Below are positions 50,822 to 58,408 of a stretch of 64,000 nt of DNA, piece by piece (position 1 is the first letter of the stretch; every line of letters starts with the position of its first letter). The position numbers and the translations under genes were made by a program. A model generated the notes under the pieces. That model had not been told where the DNA came from. It did no database searches and worked only from the letters and a program-made list of their open reading frames with translations. The stretch is from Kumtagia sp963829135 (GTDB taxonomy: Bacteria; Pseudomonadota; Alphaproteobacteria; Rhizobiales; Rhizobiaceae), in the NCBI GenBank assembly GCA_963829135.1, contig CAWHHO010000006.1, positions 124,001-188,000 of the forward strand, in the 5' to 3' direction.

Positions 50822-50886
50822 CCAACATCATCCACAAGGAAGTCTGGCGGAGCGCTTTCTCCGACTCGGATAAGGGATGATGTTGG
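50822..50886 (+). other. Conserved-looking RNA stem between mttB and the Fe-S protein gene
   Basis: CCAACATCATCC at 50822-50833 pairs perfectly with GGATGATGTTGG at 50875-50886. The 41-base interior holds a smaller stem (GGAG/CTCC). It lies 32 bases after the mttB stop and 59 bases before the next start. There is no T-run, so it is not a standard terminator; it may stabilise or attenuate the transcript. Confidence 0.5.
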
Positions 50887-50944
50887 GGGTTGGTTCTCAC
50901 AAGGGCTAACCCTCTCCTCAGTGATGTGAACGACGTTCGTCGAG

Positions 50945-51643
50945 ATGCCTAGGATGCCCAGCCACGTTATTCCGCTAGAGGAGATTGCTACGTCGCTGGC
51001 AGTCAACGGACTGATCCTGCGCGGCGGCTTCGCCTTTCGTGAATACGAGGTTACACCTGTGTCTCTCTCCGGCAGACCGTCGCAATCCGTTCTTCTTGTT
51101 GGCCAGGCGGGGGATGCGCCATGGCTTCACTTCCGCAAGTGGCGCGAAGGTCAGGTTGGTGAGATCAACAACCCGCTCGATACCTGGTCCCGTGAGGTCA
51201 TCGGCGGAGTAGCCGAACGGTTCGGTGCTAGGGCCGTGTCACCATCCGACAAACCTCATATGCCTTTTCAGCAATGGGCTATGCGGGCCGAGGGTCTAAA
51301 GCCGTCGCCGCTCGGTATCCTGATGCATCCCGAATACGGGCTATGGCACGCGTATCGCGGTGCGCTGCTGTTCGATGTCGCGATAGCGTTTCCTGAAACC
51401 GCGGCCCCGATCCATCTATGCGACGAATGCGTCGGAAAACCCTGCCTGAACGCGTGCCCAGTGGGCGCGCATTCGCAAATAGGATTCGACTACGCCGCTT
51501 GCCTTGATCATGTGCGATCAGCCCACGGACGCGCCTGCATGGAGCTTGGCTGCTTTAATCGCAACGCATGTCCATATGGCATGGCTTATCGCTATTCCGC
51601 CGACGTCCAGGCATTTCATATTGAGGCATTTGCCCGCGCCTAG
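50945..51643 (+). CDS. QueG-like 4Fe-4S ferredoxin-type protein downstream of mttB
   Basis: The 232-residue protein has a C-terminal di-cluster ferredoxin region: IHLCDECVGKPCLNACPVGA and, further on, CLDHVRSAHGRACMELGCFNRNACPYG, giving eight or more cysteines for 4Fe-4S clusters. The N-terminal half (VNGLILRGGFAFREYEVTPV, FRKWREGQVGEINNPLDTW) is not a plain ferredoxin and recalls the corrinoid-binding QueG/epoxyqueuosine reductase group. A role as electron donor or activator for the corrinoid protein is inferred from position behind mttB. The start could also be the ATG at 50954. Confidence 0.75.
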   Translation: MPRMPSHVIPLEEIATSLAVNGLILRGGFAFREYEVTPVSLSGRPSQSVLLVGQAGDAPWLHFRKWREGQVGEINNPLDTWSREVIGGVAERFGARAVSPSDKPHMPFQQWAMRAEGLKPSPLGILMHPEYGLWHAYRGALLFDVAIAFPETAAPIHLCDECVGKPCLNACPVGAHSQIGFDYAACLDHVRSAHGRACMELGCFNRNACPYGMAYRYSADVQAFHIEAFARA

Positions 51644-51894
51644 CAGAGGCTCTCGCACGGAATCCCGTCATTGTCCCGGTCCAGTCTGCCACCCCACGAG
51701 CAATTGGAGAGGTACCACTGGGCCTCCTCGCATGACTGGATTTGCGAGCAAGTGCGCCTGGGCTGGCAGCTCCAGCTTTGCGCGAGGGTCATTGCGTTGA
51801 CCGGTTTCGGTTGGACCGCACGCTCGTGACTGGGCGCAACCGCGCCGACGGCCAACGCAAATATGAATGAAATCATGGTGATGAGACGCATCAA
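51640..51894 (-). CDS. Secreted excalibur-domain protein
   Basis: The 84-residue protein has a signal peptide (MMRLITMISFIFALAVGAVA) and a C-terminal excalibur calcium-binding motif, ending LDRDNDGIPCESLC with the DxDxDGxxCE pattern. Four more cysteines (SCQPRRTCSQIQSCEEAQW) suggest disulfides. It is exported and probably binds Ca2+. It overlaps the end of the Fe-S protein gene by a few bases in convergent orientation. Confidence 0.88.
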   Translation of the reverse strand: MMRLITMISFIFALAVGAVAPSHERAVQPKPVNAMTLAQSWSCQPRRTCSQIQSCEEAQWYLSNCSWGGRLDRDNDGIPCESLC

Positions 51895-52193
51895 GTCCTA
51901 CTGATGGGCGACCGCAAAGGGCCAATGCTTTGACAGTATACACAGCCAGGGAGGGCATCCACTCATGAGAAGCGCGTATAAGTTGTATTAGGCTTCTATT
52001 GAGGTGAATTGATCGGCGACCGGAAAATTTCGCTGATGGGGCGTTTGCAGCAGCGGGTTGGTGTATAGTTTCGCGGCTGGTTTCGCTGCAGGAGACAGTT
52101 CCGTGTCGTCACGTGTGATCGAGATCAGGACCTCACACGCAAGGGCCGAACGCCACTGGAAGCGATCGACGATGTTTTTTGCGGAGGCGTTCC

Positions 52194-52670
52194 TTGAACA
52201 CGGGTGAGGCAGAGGATGGCAGGGCGGAAGATCCGTTCGATTTGAACCGTTTTGTCGTGGCTCAGGCGCGCGTTATCGAGTCGGTGCGGGCAGAACTCGA
52301 ACAGGGTCGCAAGCAGAGCCACTGGATGTGGTTCATCTTTCCGCAGTTCACGGGCCTCGGTTTCAGCGCCATGTCGCAGAAATACGCGATTGCCTCCATC
52401 ACGGAAGCGCGGGCCTATCTGGCTCACCCGGTTCTGGGCGAGCGCTTGCGCCAGTGCGTGGAACTGGTGCTTCAGGTGGAGGGCAGATCCGCCCGCGCGA
52501 TATTCGGCAGCCCGGACGACATGAAATTCCGCTCGAGCCTCACGCTTTTCGCGACGGCCTGCAGTGAAGAAGTATTCCTGCGATCGCTCGAAAAATACTT
52601 TGACGGCCTGCCGGACGAGGCAACGTTACGGCTTCTGAAGCCTGCGGCCATAGATCGCCCTCGGCCCTGA
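52194..52670 (+). CDS. DUF1810 family protein
   Basis: A TTG start at 52194 preceded by GGAGG gives 158 residues. RFVVAQARVIESVRAELEQG, SHWMWFIFPQFTGLGFSAMS, HPVLGERLRQCVELVL and FGSPDDMKFRSSLTLFA are the DUF1810 (calpastatin-like) landmarks. The fold is helical, and the function is not known. It stands alone, convergent with the next minus-strand gene. Confidence 0.9.
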   Translation: MNTGEAEDGRAEDPFDLNRFVVAQARVIESVRAELEQGRKQSHWMWFIFPQFTGLGFSAMSQKYAIASITEARAYLAHPVLGERLRQCVELVLQVEGRSARAIFGSPDDMKFRSSLTLFATACSEEVFLRSLEKYFDGLPDEATLRLLKPAAIDRPRP

Positions 52671-52710
52671 GCCCGGCGACTGCCGGGCTCGCATCAATGT
52701 CGCCGACCGC

Positions 52711-53088
52711 TCAATCTTCCTTGGCCAGGTGCCAGACGCCGCCCTTTCCTTCACCGGCAACGTCGCCGGCGGCCTTGTCGCCAATGAACGTATAGAGCGG
52801 CTTGCCTTCATAGGCCCACATCTTGGTTCCGTCGGTGCGATCGACGACGGTCCATTCGCCCATGGCCTTCGCGTCGGCTGCGGCCATCAGCGGGGGCCAG
52901 TTCTTGGCGCAATCGTCGTAGCAGTTCGACTTGCCGGCTTCATCCTTGTCGAAGGTGTAGAGCGCCATGCCGTTCGCATCGGCCCAGATCTTCCCGGCCG
53001 AACTATCCATAACTTTCGCGGGGTCGGCGGCGAAAGCCGCGCCGCTGGTAATCAACAGTGCGGCAAATCCAATTCCGATGATTTTCAT
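52711..53088 (-). CDS. Secreted PF03640 repeat lipoprotein-like protein
   Basis: The 125-residue protein has a signal peptide (MKIIGIGFAALLITSGAAFA). The mature part contains two PF03640-type repeats: KIWADANGMALYTFDKDEAG, ending CYDDCAKNWPPL, and MWAYEGKPLYTFIGDKAAGD, ending VWHLAKED. Such proteins are small periplasmic proteins of unknown function. The ATG at 53088 has a GGAGC ribosome site. It diverges from the ECF sigma factor gene. Confidence 0.85.
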   Translation of the reverse strand: MKIIGIGFAALLITSGAAFAADPAKVMDSSAGKIWADANGMALYTFDKDEAGKSNCYDDCAKNWPPLMAAADAKAMGEWTVVDRTDGTKMWAYEGKPLYTFIGDKAAGDVAGEGKGGVWHLAKED

Positions 53089-53245
53089 GATTTTGCTCCT
53101 CGGTTCGGCGCGCAGAGACGCGGGCCTTGCCTGATCAACGATGATCACGCCGCCAATCTTCCTTGCGCGGCGGGGTGAATGCGCGTCGCACAGAAAAAAG
53201 CTTTTCAACGGACCAAGGAAACGTCAAAGCCAGTCGTCTAACCTC

Positions 53246-53812
53246 ATGATGATGGCGATGACGGTGGACGAGCCCGATGTGTCCGATGCCGAATTGATCG
53301 GCCGGGCGCGCAACGGTGATGAGGATGCTTTCGGTCAATTGATCGAGAGACACTATGAATTTGTCTATCGCGTCGCTTACCGGTGGTGCGGACGGAAGGC
53401 GGACGCCGAAGACGTTGCGCAGGATGTATGCGTGCGGCTCGGCTCGGCCATCGACCTCTACCGCGGAGCAGGGGCCTTCACCACCTGGCTCTATGCGCTG
53501 ACGCTCAATGCGGCTCGCGATATGATGCGTAAGCATACCCGTGAGGCCGCCAAGACCGAAGCCTATGGCGTGCACGCGCTTATCAACGGACAGGCTGTGC
53601 CCGAGTCCGACACCCACGCGGAAGCTTTGTGGGAGGCGGTTCGTCAACTGCCGGACAAGCAACGCGACGCGGTGCTGCTGGTTTACGGCGAGGGGCTCAG
53701 CCATTCGGCGGCGTCAGACGTGTTGGCGATCTCGGAGGCCACGGTCTCGTGGCACATCCATGAAGCGAAGAAGCGGCTCAAGGTGCTGATGCGCCTTGCC
53801 AGGGAAGGTTGA
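53246..53812 (+). CDS. ECF-type RNA polymerase sigma factor
   Basis: The 188-residue protein has sigma-70 region 2 (DEDAFGQLIERHYEFVYRVAYR, then DAEDVAQDVCVRLG, FTTWLYALTLNAARDM) and region 4 (QLPDKQRDAVLLVYGEGLSH, then ISEATVSWHIHEAKKRLK). Four ATG codons lie close together at the start; the first is used here. It is followed 2 bases later by a large vWA protein whose first 90 residues are cytosolic and which has one membrane helix, so the vWA protein may act as its anti-sigma partner or sensor. Confidence 0.9.
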   Translation: MMMAMTVDEPDVSDAELIGRARNGDEDAFGQLIERHYEFVYRVAYRWCGRKADAEDVAQDVCVRLGSAIDLYRGAGAFTTWLYALTLNAARDMMRKHTREAAKTEAYGVHALINGQAVPESDTHAEALWEAVRQLPDKQRDAVLLVYGEGLSHSAASDVLAISEATVSWHIHEAKKRLKVLMRLAREG

Positions 53813-53814
53813 CG

Positions 53815-55974
53815 ATGGTCGACGACAACAAACTTGAAAACCTGCGCCGCATTTCGGCGCCGAAGCCCGACGTGGACGCCAAGGCGCGGGCGATGAAAGC
53901 GGGCATTGCGGCGTTCCAGGCAAGCCGGGCGAAGAAAACAATTTCCACAGTTACCCAAGGAAGTGCTGAACCGCTTCGTCTCATCGACAGAGCAATCAAG
54001 CTTTGGAGTGGGATGATGCAAAAGAAGCTCTACGCAACGCCAGCGCTGGCGACCATGCTGGCACTGCCGATCGCAGGATATACGACCTATTACCTGCTCA
54101 ATGCGTCGCCGTTCGACTTCGGCGCCGGCCGACAAGTGGCCGGTGGACCGGCGGGCGACAGGAAGGATGTGACCACTCCGTCCGCTCTGCAGCGTGCGGA
54201 GAAAAAGGCGGAGCGCGATGAGGTCCTGCGCGATGCGTCGAGCAACGCACCCGCGCAGCCAGCCAAGCCGAAGACAGAGGCGGGTTCGTCCGCCTCGGCG
54301 AATGTCGCCGTGGGCGGCGCACACGTTCGAGGCAAAACGGGTATCCTCGCTGCAGAACCTGCTCCGGCTCCGACCACCGGGTTTGAGGCGGCGGACGCAG
54401 CAGCCGGGCCGGCCGGCAAGGGTAGGCAGGTCGACTTGCTGGCTGGAGGACGGGTGGATCAGTCTGCGGCAGGCGCGGATTCAAGGCTCATGGCTCCAAG
54501 CGTCGCCACGCCGCCGGCCGATTTCCCAACGATCCAGGAGACGAACCGCGATCGGGTCCAGGATTTCGAGACCAATCCAGTGCATTCGGTCAAGACCGAT
54601 CCCGTTTCCACCTTTTCGATCGATGTGGACACCGCGTCCTATTCGTTCGTTCGCGGTTCGCTGAAGCAGGGGATGCTGCCCGATCCGGAAACGGTGCGCG
54701 TGGAGGAAATGGTCAACTACTTCCCTTATGACTGGAAGGGGCCTGACAGCTCCGCCGTTCCGTTCAACTCAACCGTGACCGTGATGCCGACGCCATGGAA
54801 CCAGAACACCCAGCTCATGCATGTCGCGATCAAGGGGTACGACGTCATCCCGACGGAAAAGCCGAAAGCGAACCTCGTCTTCCTGATTGATGTCTCTGGC
54901 TCGATGGACGAGGCCGACAAGCTGCCGCTGCTTCGATCCGCCTTTCGCCTGCTCGTCGGCACGCTGCAGCCGAACGATACGGTTTCCATCGTCACCTATG
55001 CCGGCGATGCTGGCACCGTGCTTGAGCCGACCAAAGTTTCGGAACGCGACAAAATCCTCACCGCCATCGACACGCTGACGCCCGGCGGCTCCACCGCCGG
55101 CGAGGCCGGCATCAACGAGGCTTATCGCCTTGCAGAGAAGTCTTTCGTCAAGGATGGCATCAACCGCGTAATGCTGGCGACCGATGGCGACTTCAACGTC
55201 GGCCAGACCGATGACGAGCAATTGAAGCGTCTGATCGAAGACAAGCGCAAGTCGGGTGTGTTCCTGTCGGTGTTCGGCTTTGGACGTGGCAACCTCAACG
55301 ACCAGATGATGCAGACCATCGCCCAGAACGGCAATGGTACAGCCGCCTACATCGATACGCTTCAGGAGGCGGAAAAGGTACTGGTTCAAGATGCGTCGTC
55401 TACAATCTTCCCCATCGCCAAGGACGTGAAGATCCAGGTAGAATTCAATCCGGCGAAGGTCGCTGAATACCGGCTTGTCGGCTACGAGACCCGTGCGCTG
55501 AAGCGGGAGGACTTCAACAACGACCGCGTCGATGCGGGCGAGATCGGCTCAGGCCACTCGGTAACGGCGATATACGAGATAACGCCGGTCGGCAGCCCGG
55601 CGGCCACCGTTGACGCATTGCGCTACGGCGAAGCCTCTACCAACAACAGCGGCATCTCCAACGCGGGCGAGTACGCCTTCGTCAAGATCCGCTACAAGGC
55701 TCCGGACGGTGACGTTTCCAAGCTGATTACCACGCCGGTCACCGATGCCAACGAAGTGCAATCCTTCGACGCCGCCAGCGCCGACCAGCGATTCTCTGTC
55801 GCCGTCGCCGCGTTTGGCCAGAAGCTGCGCGACACAGACCAGACCGCCAATTTCGGCTTCGACAAGATTGCGGCGATCGCCACTGCCGCGCGCGGCGCCG
55901 ATCCTTTCGGATACAGGTCGGAATTCCTTTCGCTCGTGCGCCTTGCCTCGGCGCTGGAGGACGGGAGGCGATAG
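53815..55974 (+). CDS. vWA domain protein with N-terminal membrane anchor (YfbK-type, DUF3520)
   Basis: The 719-residue protein has a cytosolic head with KPDVDAKARAMKAGIAAFQASR, a membrane helix near residue 80 (LATMLALPIAGYTTYYLL), an Ala/Pro linker and then a YfbK-type vWA region: TFSIDVDTASYSFVRGSL, LVFLIDVSGSMDEADKLPLL with a complete MIDAS (DxSxS) and MLATDGDFNVGQTDDEQL. The DUF3520 region forms the C-terminus. It is directly downstream of the ECF sigma gene, so the pair is one operon. The role, perhaps envelope stress sensing, is inferred. Confidence 0.88.
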   Translation: MVDDNKLENLRRISAPKPDVDAKARAMKAGIAAFQASRAKKTISTVTQGSAEPLRLIDRAIKLWSGMMQKKLYATPALATMLALPIAGYTTYYLLNASPFDFGAGRQVAGGPAGDRKDVTTPSALQRAEKKAERDEVLRDASSNAPAQPAKPKTEAGSSASANVAVGGAHVRGKTGILAAEPAPAPTTGFEAADAAAGPAGKGRQVDLLAGGRVDQSAAGADSRLMAPSVATPPADFPTIQETNRDRVQDFETNPVHSVKTDPVSTFSIDVDTASYSFVRGSLKQGMLPDPETVRVEEMVNYFPYDWKGPDSSAVPFNSTVTVMPTPWNQNTQLMHVAIKGYDVIPTEKPKANLVFLIDVSGSMDEADKLPLLRSAFRLLVGTLQPNDTVSIVTYAGDAGTVLEPTKVSERDKILTAIDTLTPGGSTAGEAGINEAYRLAEKSFVKDGINRVMLATDGDFNVGQTDDEQLKRLIEDKRKSGVFLSVFGFGRGNLNDQMMQTIAQNGNGTAAYIDTLQEAEKVLVQDASSTIFPIAKDVKIQVEFNPAKVAEYRLVGYETRALKREDFNNDRVDAGEIGSGHSVTAIYEITPVGSPAATVDALRYGEASTNNSGISNAGEYAFVKIRYKAPDGDVSKLITTPVTDANEVQSFDAASADQRFSVAVAAFGQKLRDTDQTANFGFDKIAAIATAARGADPFGYRSEFLSLVRLASALEDGRR

Positions 55975-56099
55975 ACCGCAGAGAGCCACACACCGCTGGA
56001 ATCTGGCTTTCCGCGGGGTGAAGCGAGGCCGGAGGATAGCTTCTCCGCCGGCCTTTTCAAGCCGCGAAAATGCATTCTCCATCCAATTCCATCCTTGCA

Positions 56100-56142
56100 A
56101 AAGATATATCTTTGCATAGATATGTCGCGTGAAAGATATATC
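56100..56142. promoter_or_regulatory. PadR-type operator cluster
   Basis: AAAGATATATCTTT at 56100-56113 is a perfect 14-bp palindrome, and AAAGATATATC recurs at 56132-56142, 32 bases further. A weaker GATATG lies between. The repeats end 16 bases before the padR start codon, which is the usual place for autoregulation. Confidence 0.65.
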
Positions 56143-56158
56143 GAAAGGAAAAACCGAG

Positions 56159-56746
56159 ATGTTTCATCGTTTTCGCAAATCCCACTCCCATTGCGGCGAT
56201 TGGTCGATGGCGGCGGGCGGCGGTGGACCATTCAGCGGCCGGCTGGGCCGGGGTGGCCCGTTTGGGCGGCATCGCGGCGGGCCGTTTGGCGGCCGCGGGC
56301 CACGGATGTTCGATCCGGGCGCGTTGCGTTTGGTCGTGCTCGGCCTGATCGCCGAGGAACCGCGTCACGGTTACGACATCATCAAGGCGCTGGAAGCCAA
56401 ATTCCAGGGCGCCTACAGCCCGAGCCCCGGCGCGATCTATCCGATGCTGCAGATGCTCGAAGAGGCTGACCTCGTCGCCTCGCAAGCCAACGGCAACAAG
56501 CGGCTCTATTCGATAACCGAGCAGGGCAAGGCCTATCTGGACGAGCATGCGGACGAACTTGCCCGCATCAACGCGCAGATCGACGAGGCGTCCGTTGAGG
56601 CAGGGGGCGTATCGCTTGGCGACGAAATACGCGCGCTGCGCTGGACAGTGTTCGCCTTGGTTCGGCGCGGCAGGCTCGACGCCGCGCAGGCGAAGAAGGC
56701 CGCTGATATCCTCAAAAAAGCCCGGCAGGATCTGGAGGATTTGTAA
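56159..56746 (+). CDS. PadR-family transcriptional regulator
   Basis: The 195-residue protein has a Gly/Arg/His-rich head (MFHRFRKSHSHCGDW, GRGGPFGRHRGGPFGG) of about 50 residues, then the PadR winged helix (ALRLVVLGLIAEEPRHGYDI, YSPSPGAIYPMLQMLEEADL, YSITEQGKAYLD) and a helical dimerisation tail. Histidine-rich heads of this type occur in PadR proteins that sense metals or are linked to transport ATPases. It probably represses itself through the AAAGATATATC cluster upstream. Confidence 0.9.
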   Translation: MFHRFRKSHSHCGDWSMAAGGGGPFSGRLGRGGPFGRHRGGPFGGRGPRMFDPGALRLVVLGLIAEEPRHGYDIIKALEAKFQGAYSPSPGAIYPMLQMLEEADLVASQANGNKRLYSITEQGKAYLDEHADELARINAQIDEASVEAGGVSLGDEIRALRWTVFALVRRGRLDAAQAKKAADILKKARQDLEDL

Positions 56747-56760
56747 TCAGCCTCGACTTG

Positions 56761-56788
56761 GTCAGTTAATCACCATGATTAACCTGAC
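56761..56788. promoter_or_regulatory. Toxin-antitoxin operator
   Basis: GTTAATCA-CCA-TGATTAAC is a perfect inverted repeat, extended outward as GTCA...TGAC with one mismatched base. It lies 15 bases before the antitoxin start and fits an autoregulatory ribbon-helix-helix site. Confidence 0.6.
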
Positions 56789-56803
56789 CAAGAGGGCTCT
56801 GTG

Positions 56804-57069
56804 ATGGAAACGAAGGTTATCACGGCGCATGTACCGTTGCCGCTTGCCGAGAAGTCGACGACATGGCGGCGCGGCTCGAACGGCCACGCGGCTGGATCAT
56901 CAAGCAGGAATTGTCTGCATGGGTGGATTTGGAGGAGGAGCGACATCGAATGACTTTGGAGGGGCTGGCCGATGTCGATGCGGGTCGCGTGGTAGACCAC
57001 GAACTGGTCAAGGCCTGGGCGGAAAGTCTAGATACAGACAATGCCCTGCCGTTGCCGCGCGCTAGGTGA
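56804..57069 (+). CDS. RHH-type antitoxin (ParD/CopG-like), one frameshift
   Basis: The start METKVITAHVPLPLAEK and the continuation VDDMAARLERPRGWIIKQEL and VDLEEERHRM lie in two frames joined by one missing base near 56852 (AAG-TC where AAGGTC is expected). The 88-residue product is a ribbon-helix-helix antitoxin: a beta strand at the N-terminus, then two helices and an acidic tail ending LVKAWAESLDTDNALPLP, which would wrap the toxin. The stop overlaps the toxin start codon (TGATG). Confidence 0.78.
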
Positions 57070-57345
57070 TGCAATTGCAATGGAGTGACGCCGCCCTTGG
57101 CGACATTGGGCGGCTGCGAGATTTCTTGGCTATCGTCAACCCCCGCGCCGCGGGTAAAATGGTTCAATCCCTGACTGCGGCACCAGAAAAATTGATGCCG
57201 TATCCGCGTCTTGGCCAGCGGCTGGAAGGCTTTGAGGAGCGTGAAGTCCGGCGCATCTTCGTTGGCGACTATGAAATGCGTTACACGAAGTATGCAGGAT
57301 ACAGTGCTAATAACCCGCCTATGGCACACGCGCGAAGATCGATAG
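57069..57345 (+). CDS. RelE/ParE-type toxin, C-terminal frameshift
   Basis: The frame from ATG 57069 gives MQLQWSDAALGDIGRLRDFL and EVRRIFVGDYEMRY. One base is lost near 57298; the next frame reads DTVLITRLWHTREDR and stops at 57345. With this closed the product has about 92 residues, normal for ParE. The DYEMRY and LWHTREDR motifs belong to the ParE/RelE superfamily, whose ParE members poison gyrase. It overlaps the antitoxin gene by one base. Confidence 0.82.
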
Positions 57346-57413
57346 CCTAACGTGATCTTCCGCTTGCGATCATGTGCCGTTCGGCCTAAGTCACCGGCGA
57401 CCCGGAGACTTTC

Positions 57414-57905
57414 ATGGCTGGCATTTCGCAACACGGCAAGGCCTTCATCCTGCCGAGGGACAAGGCTCATCTGCTCATTATCGAGGCCCGCTACCATGAC
57501 GCGATCTCGGACGCTTTGCTTGATGGCGCGACAAATGCGCTCGACGTAGCGGGCGCTACCTATGACATTGTAACCGTCCCGGGTGCGCTGGAAATTCCCG
57601 CAGTCATCTCCTTCGCTCTGGATGGAGCCGAAGAAGATGGCACGCCGTATGATGGCTTTGTCGCGCTCGGCGTTATCATCCGCGGCGACACCTATCATTT
57701 TGATGTGGTGGCGAATGAGTCCTCGCGCGGCCTAACGGATCTGTCGGTCGAAGAATCGCTTGCCATAGGCAACGGCATCCTCACAACAGAGAACGAAGAG
57801 CAGGCCTGGGTGCGTGCACGCCGCAACGAGGGCGACAAGGGCGGCTTTGCAGCGCGCGCCGCCCTCACGATGATCGCACTCAAAGAACGGTTCGGAGTGC
57901 GCTGA
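57414..57905 (+). CDS. ribH: 6,7-dimethyl-8-ribityllumazine synthase
   Basis: The 163-residue protein has IIEARYHDAISDALLDGATN, VPGALEIPAVISFAL, VALGVIIRGDTYHFDVVANES with the catalytic His, and ENEEQAWVRA. RibH condenses 5-amino-6-ribitylaminouracil with dihydroxybutanone phosphate in riboflavin synthesis. It precedes nusB by 2 bases, the common alphaproteobacterial arrangement. Flavin supply matters for the many FAD/FMN enzymes here. Confidence 0.96.
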   Translation: MAGISQHGKAFILPRDKAHLLIIEARYHDAISDALLDGATNALDVAGATYDIVTVPGALEIPAVISFALDGAEEDGTPYDGFVALGVIIRGDTYHFDVVANESSRGLTDLSVEESLAIGNGILTTENEEQAWVRARRNEGDKGGFAARAALTMIALKERFGVR

Positions 57906-57907
57906 CC

Positions 57908-58408
57908 GTGTCAAAATCGACTGAAACCAACTCGCAACCCGTGCGCCAGGCCAACAAGCGTGGCGCAGCCAGGCTGGCGGCCGTTCAGGCCCTGTATCAG
58001 ATGGATGTGGCCGGCGCCGGCTTGCTGGAGATCGCCGCCGAATACGAAGCATTCCGTCTCGGCAAGGAGGTCGATGGCGCCACCTACCGCGAGGCAGATG
58101 CGCAATGGTTCCGGGCAATTCTCTCCGGCGTCGTTGAAAATCAGAAGACCGTCGATCCCGTTATTCGCCAGGCGCTAACGGAGGATTGGCCGCTGTCGCG
58201 GCTTGATTCGACCTTGCGCGCAATCCTGCGCGCCGGGGTTTACGAACTCATGGAGCGTAAGGACGTTCCGGTGGCCGTCATCGTCTCCGAGTATGTCGAC
58301 ATCGCCAAGGCATTCTACGAGGACGAAGAGCCGAAGTTGGTCAACGCCGTGCTCGACCGTGTTGCCCGCCGCCTGCGCGGCGAGGGTCGGGGGCGCGACG
58401 CATTGTGA
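57908..58408 (+). CDS. nusB: Transcription antitermination factor NusB
   Basis: The 166-residue protein starts with GTG and has ANKRGAARLAAVQALYQMDVAG, LDSTLRAILRAGVYELMERKDVP and VIVSEYVDIAKAFYEDEEP, the NusB landmarks. It acts with NusA, NusE and NusG on boxA of rRNA transcripts. It is coupled to ribH upstream and overlaps the MFS gene start (GTGA). Confidence 0.96.
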   Translation: MSKSTETNSQPVRQANKRGAARLAAVQALYQMDVAGAGLLEIAAEYEAFRLGKEVDGATYREADAQWFRAILSGVVENQKTVDPVIRQALTEDWPLSRLDSTLRAILRAGVYELMERKDVPVAVIVSEYVDIAKAFYEDEEPKLVNAVLDRVARRLRGEGRGRDAL

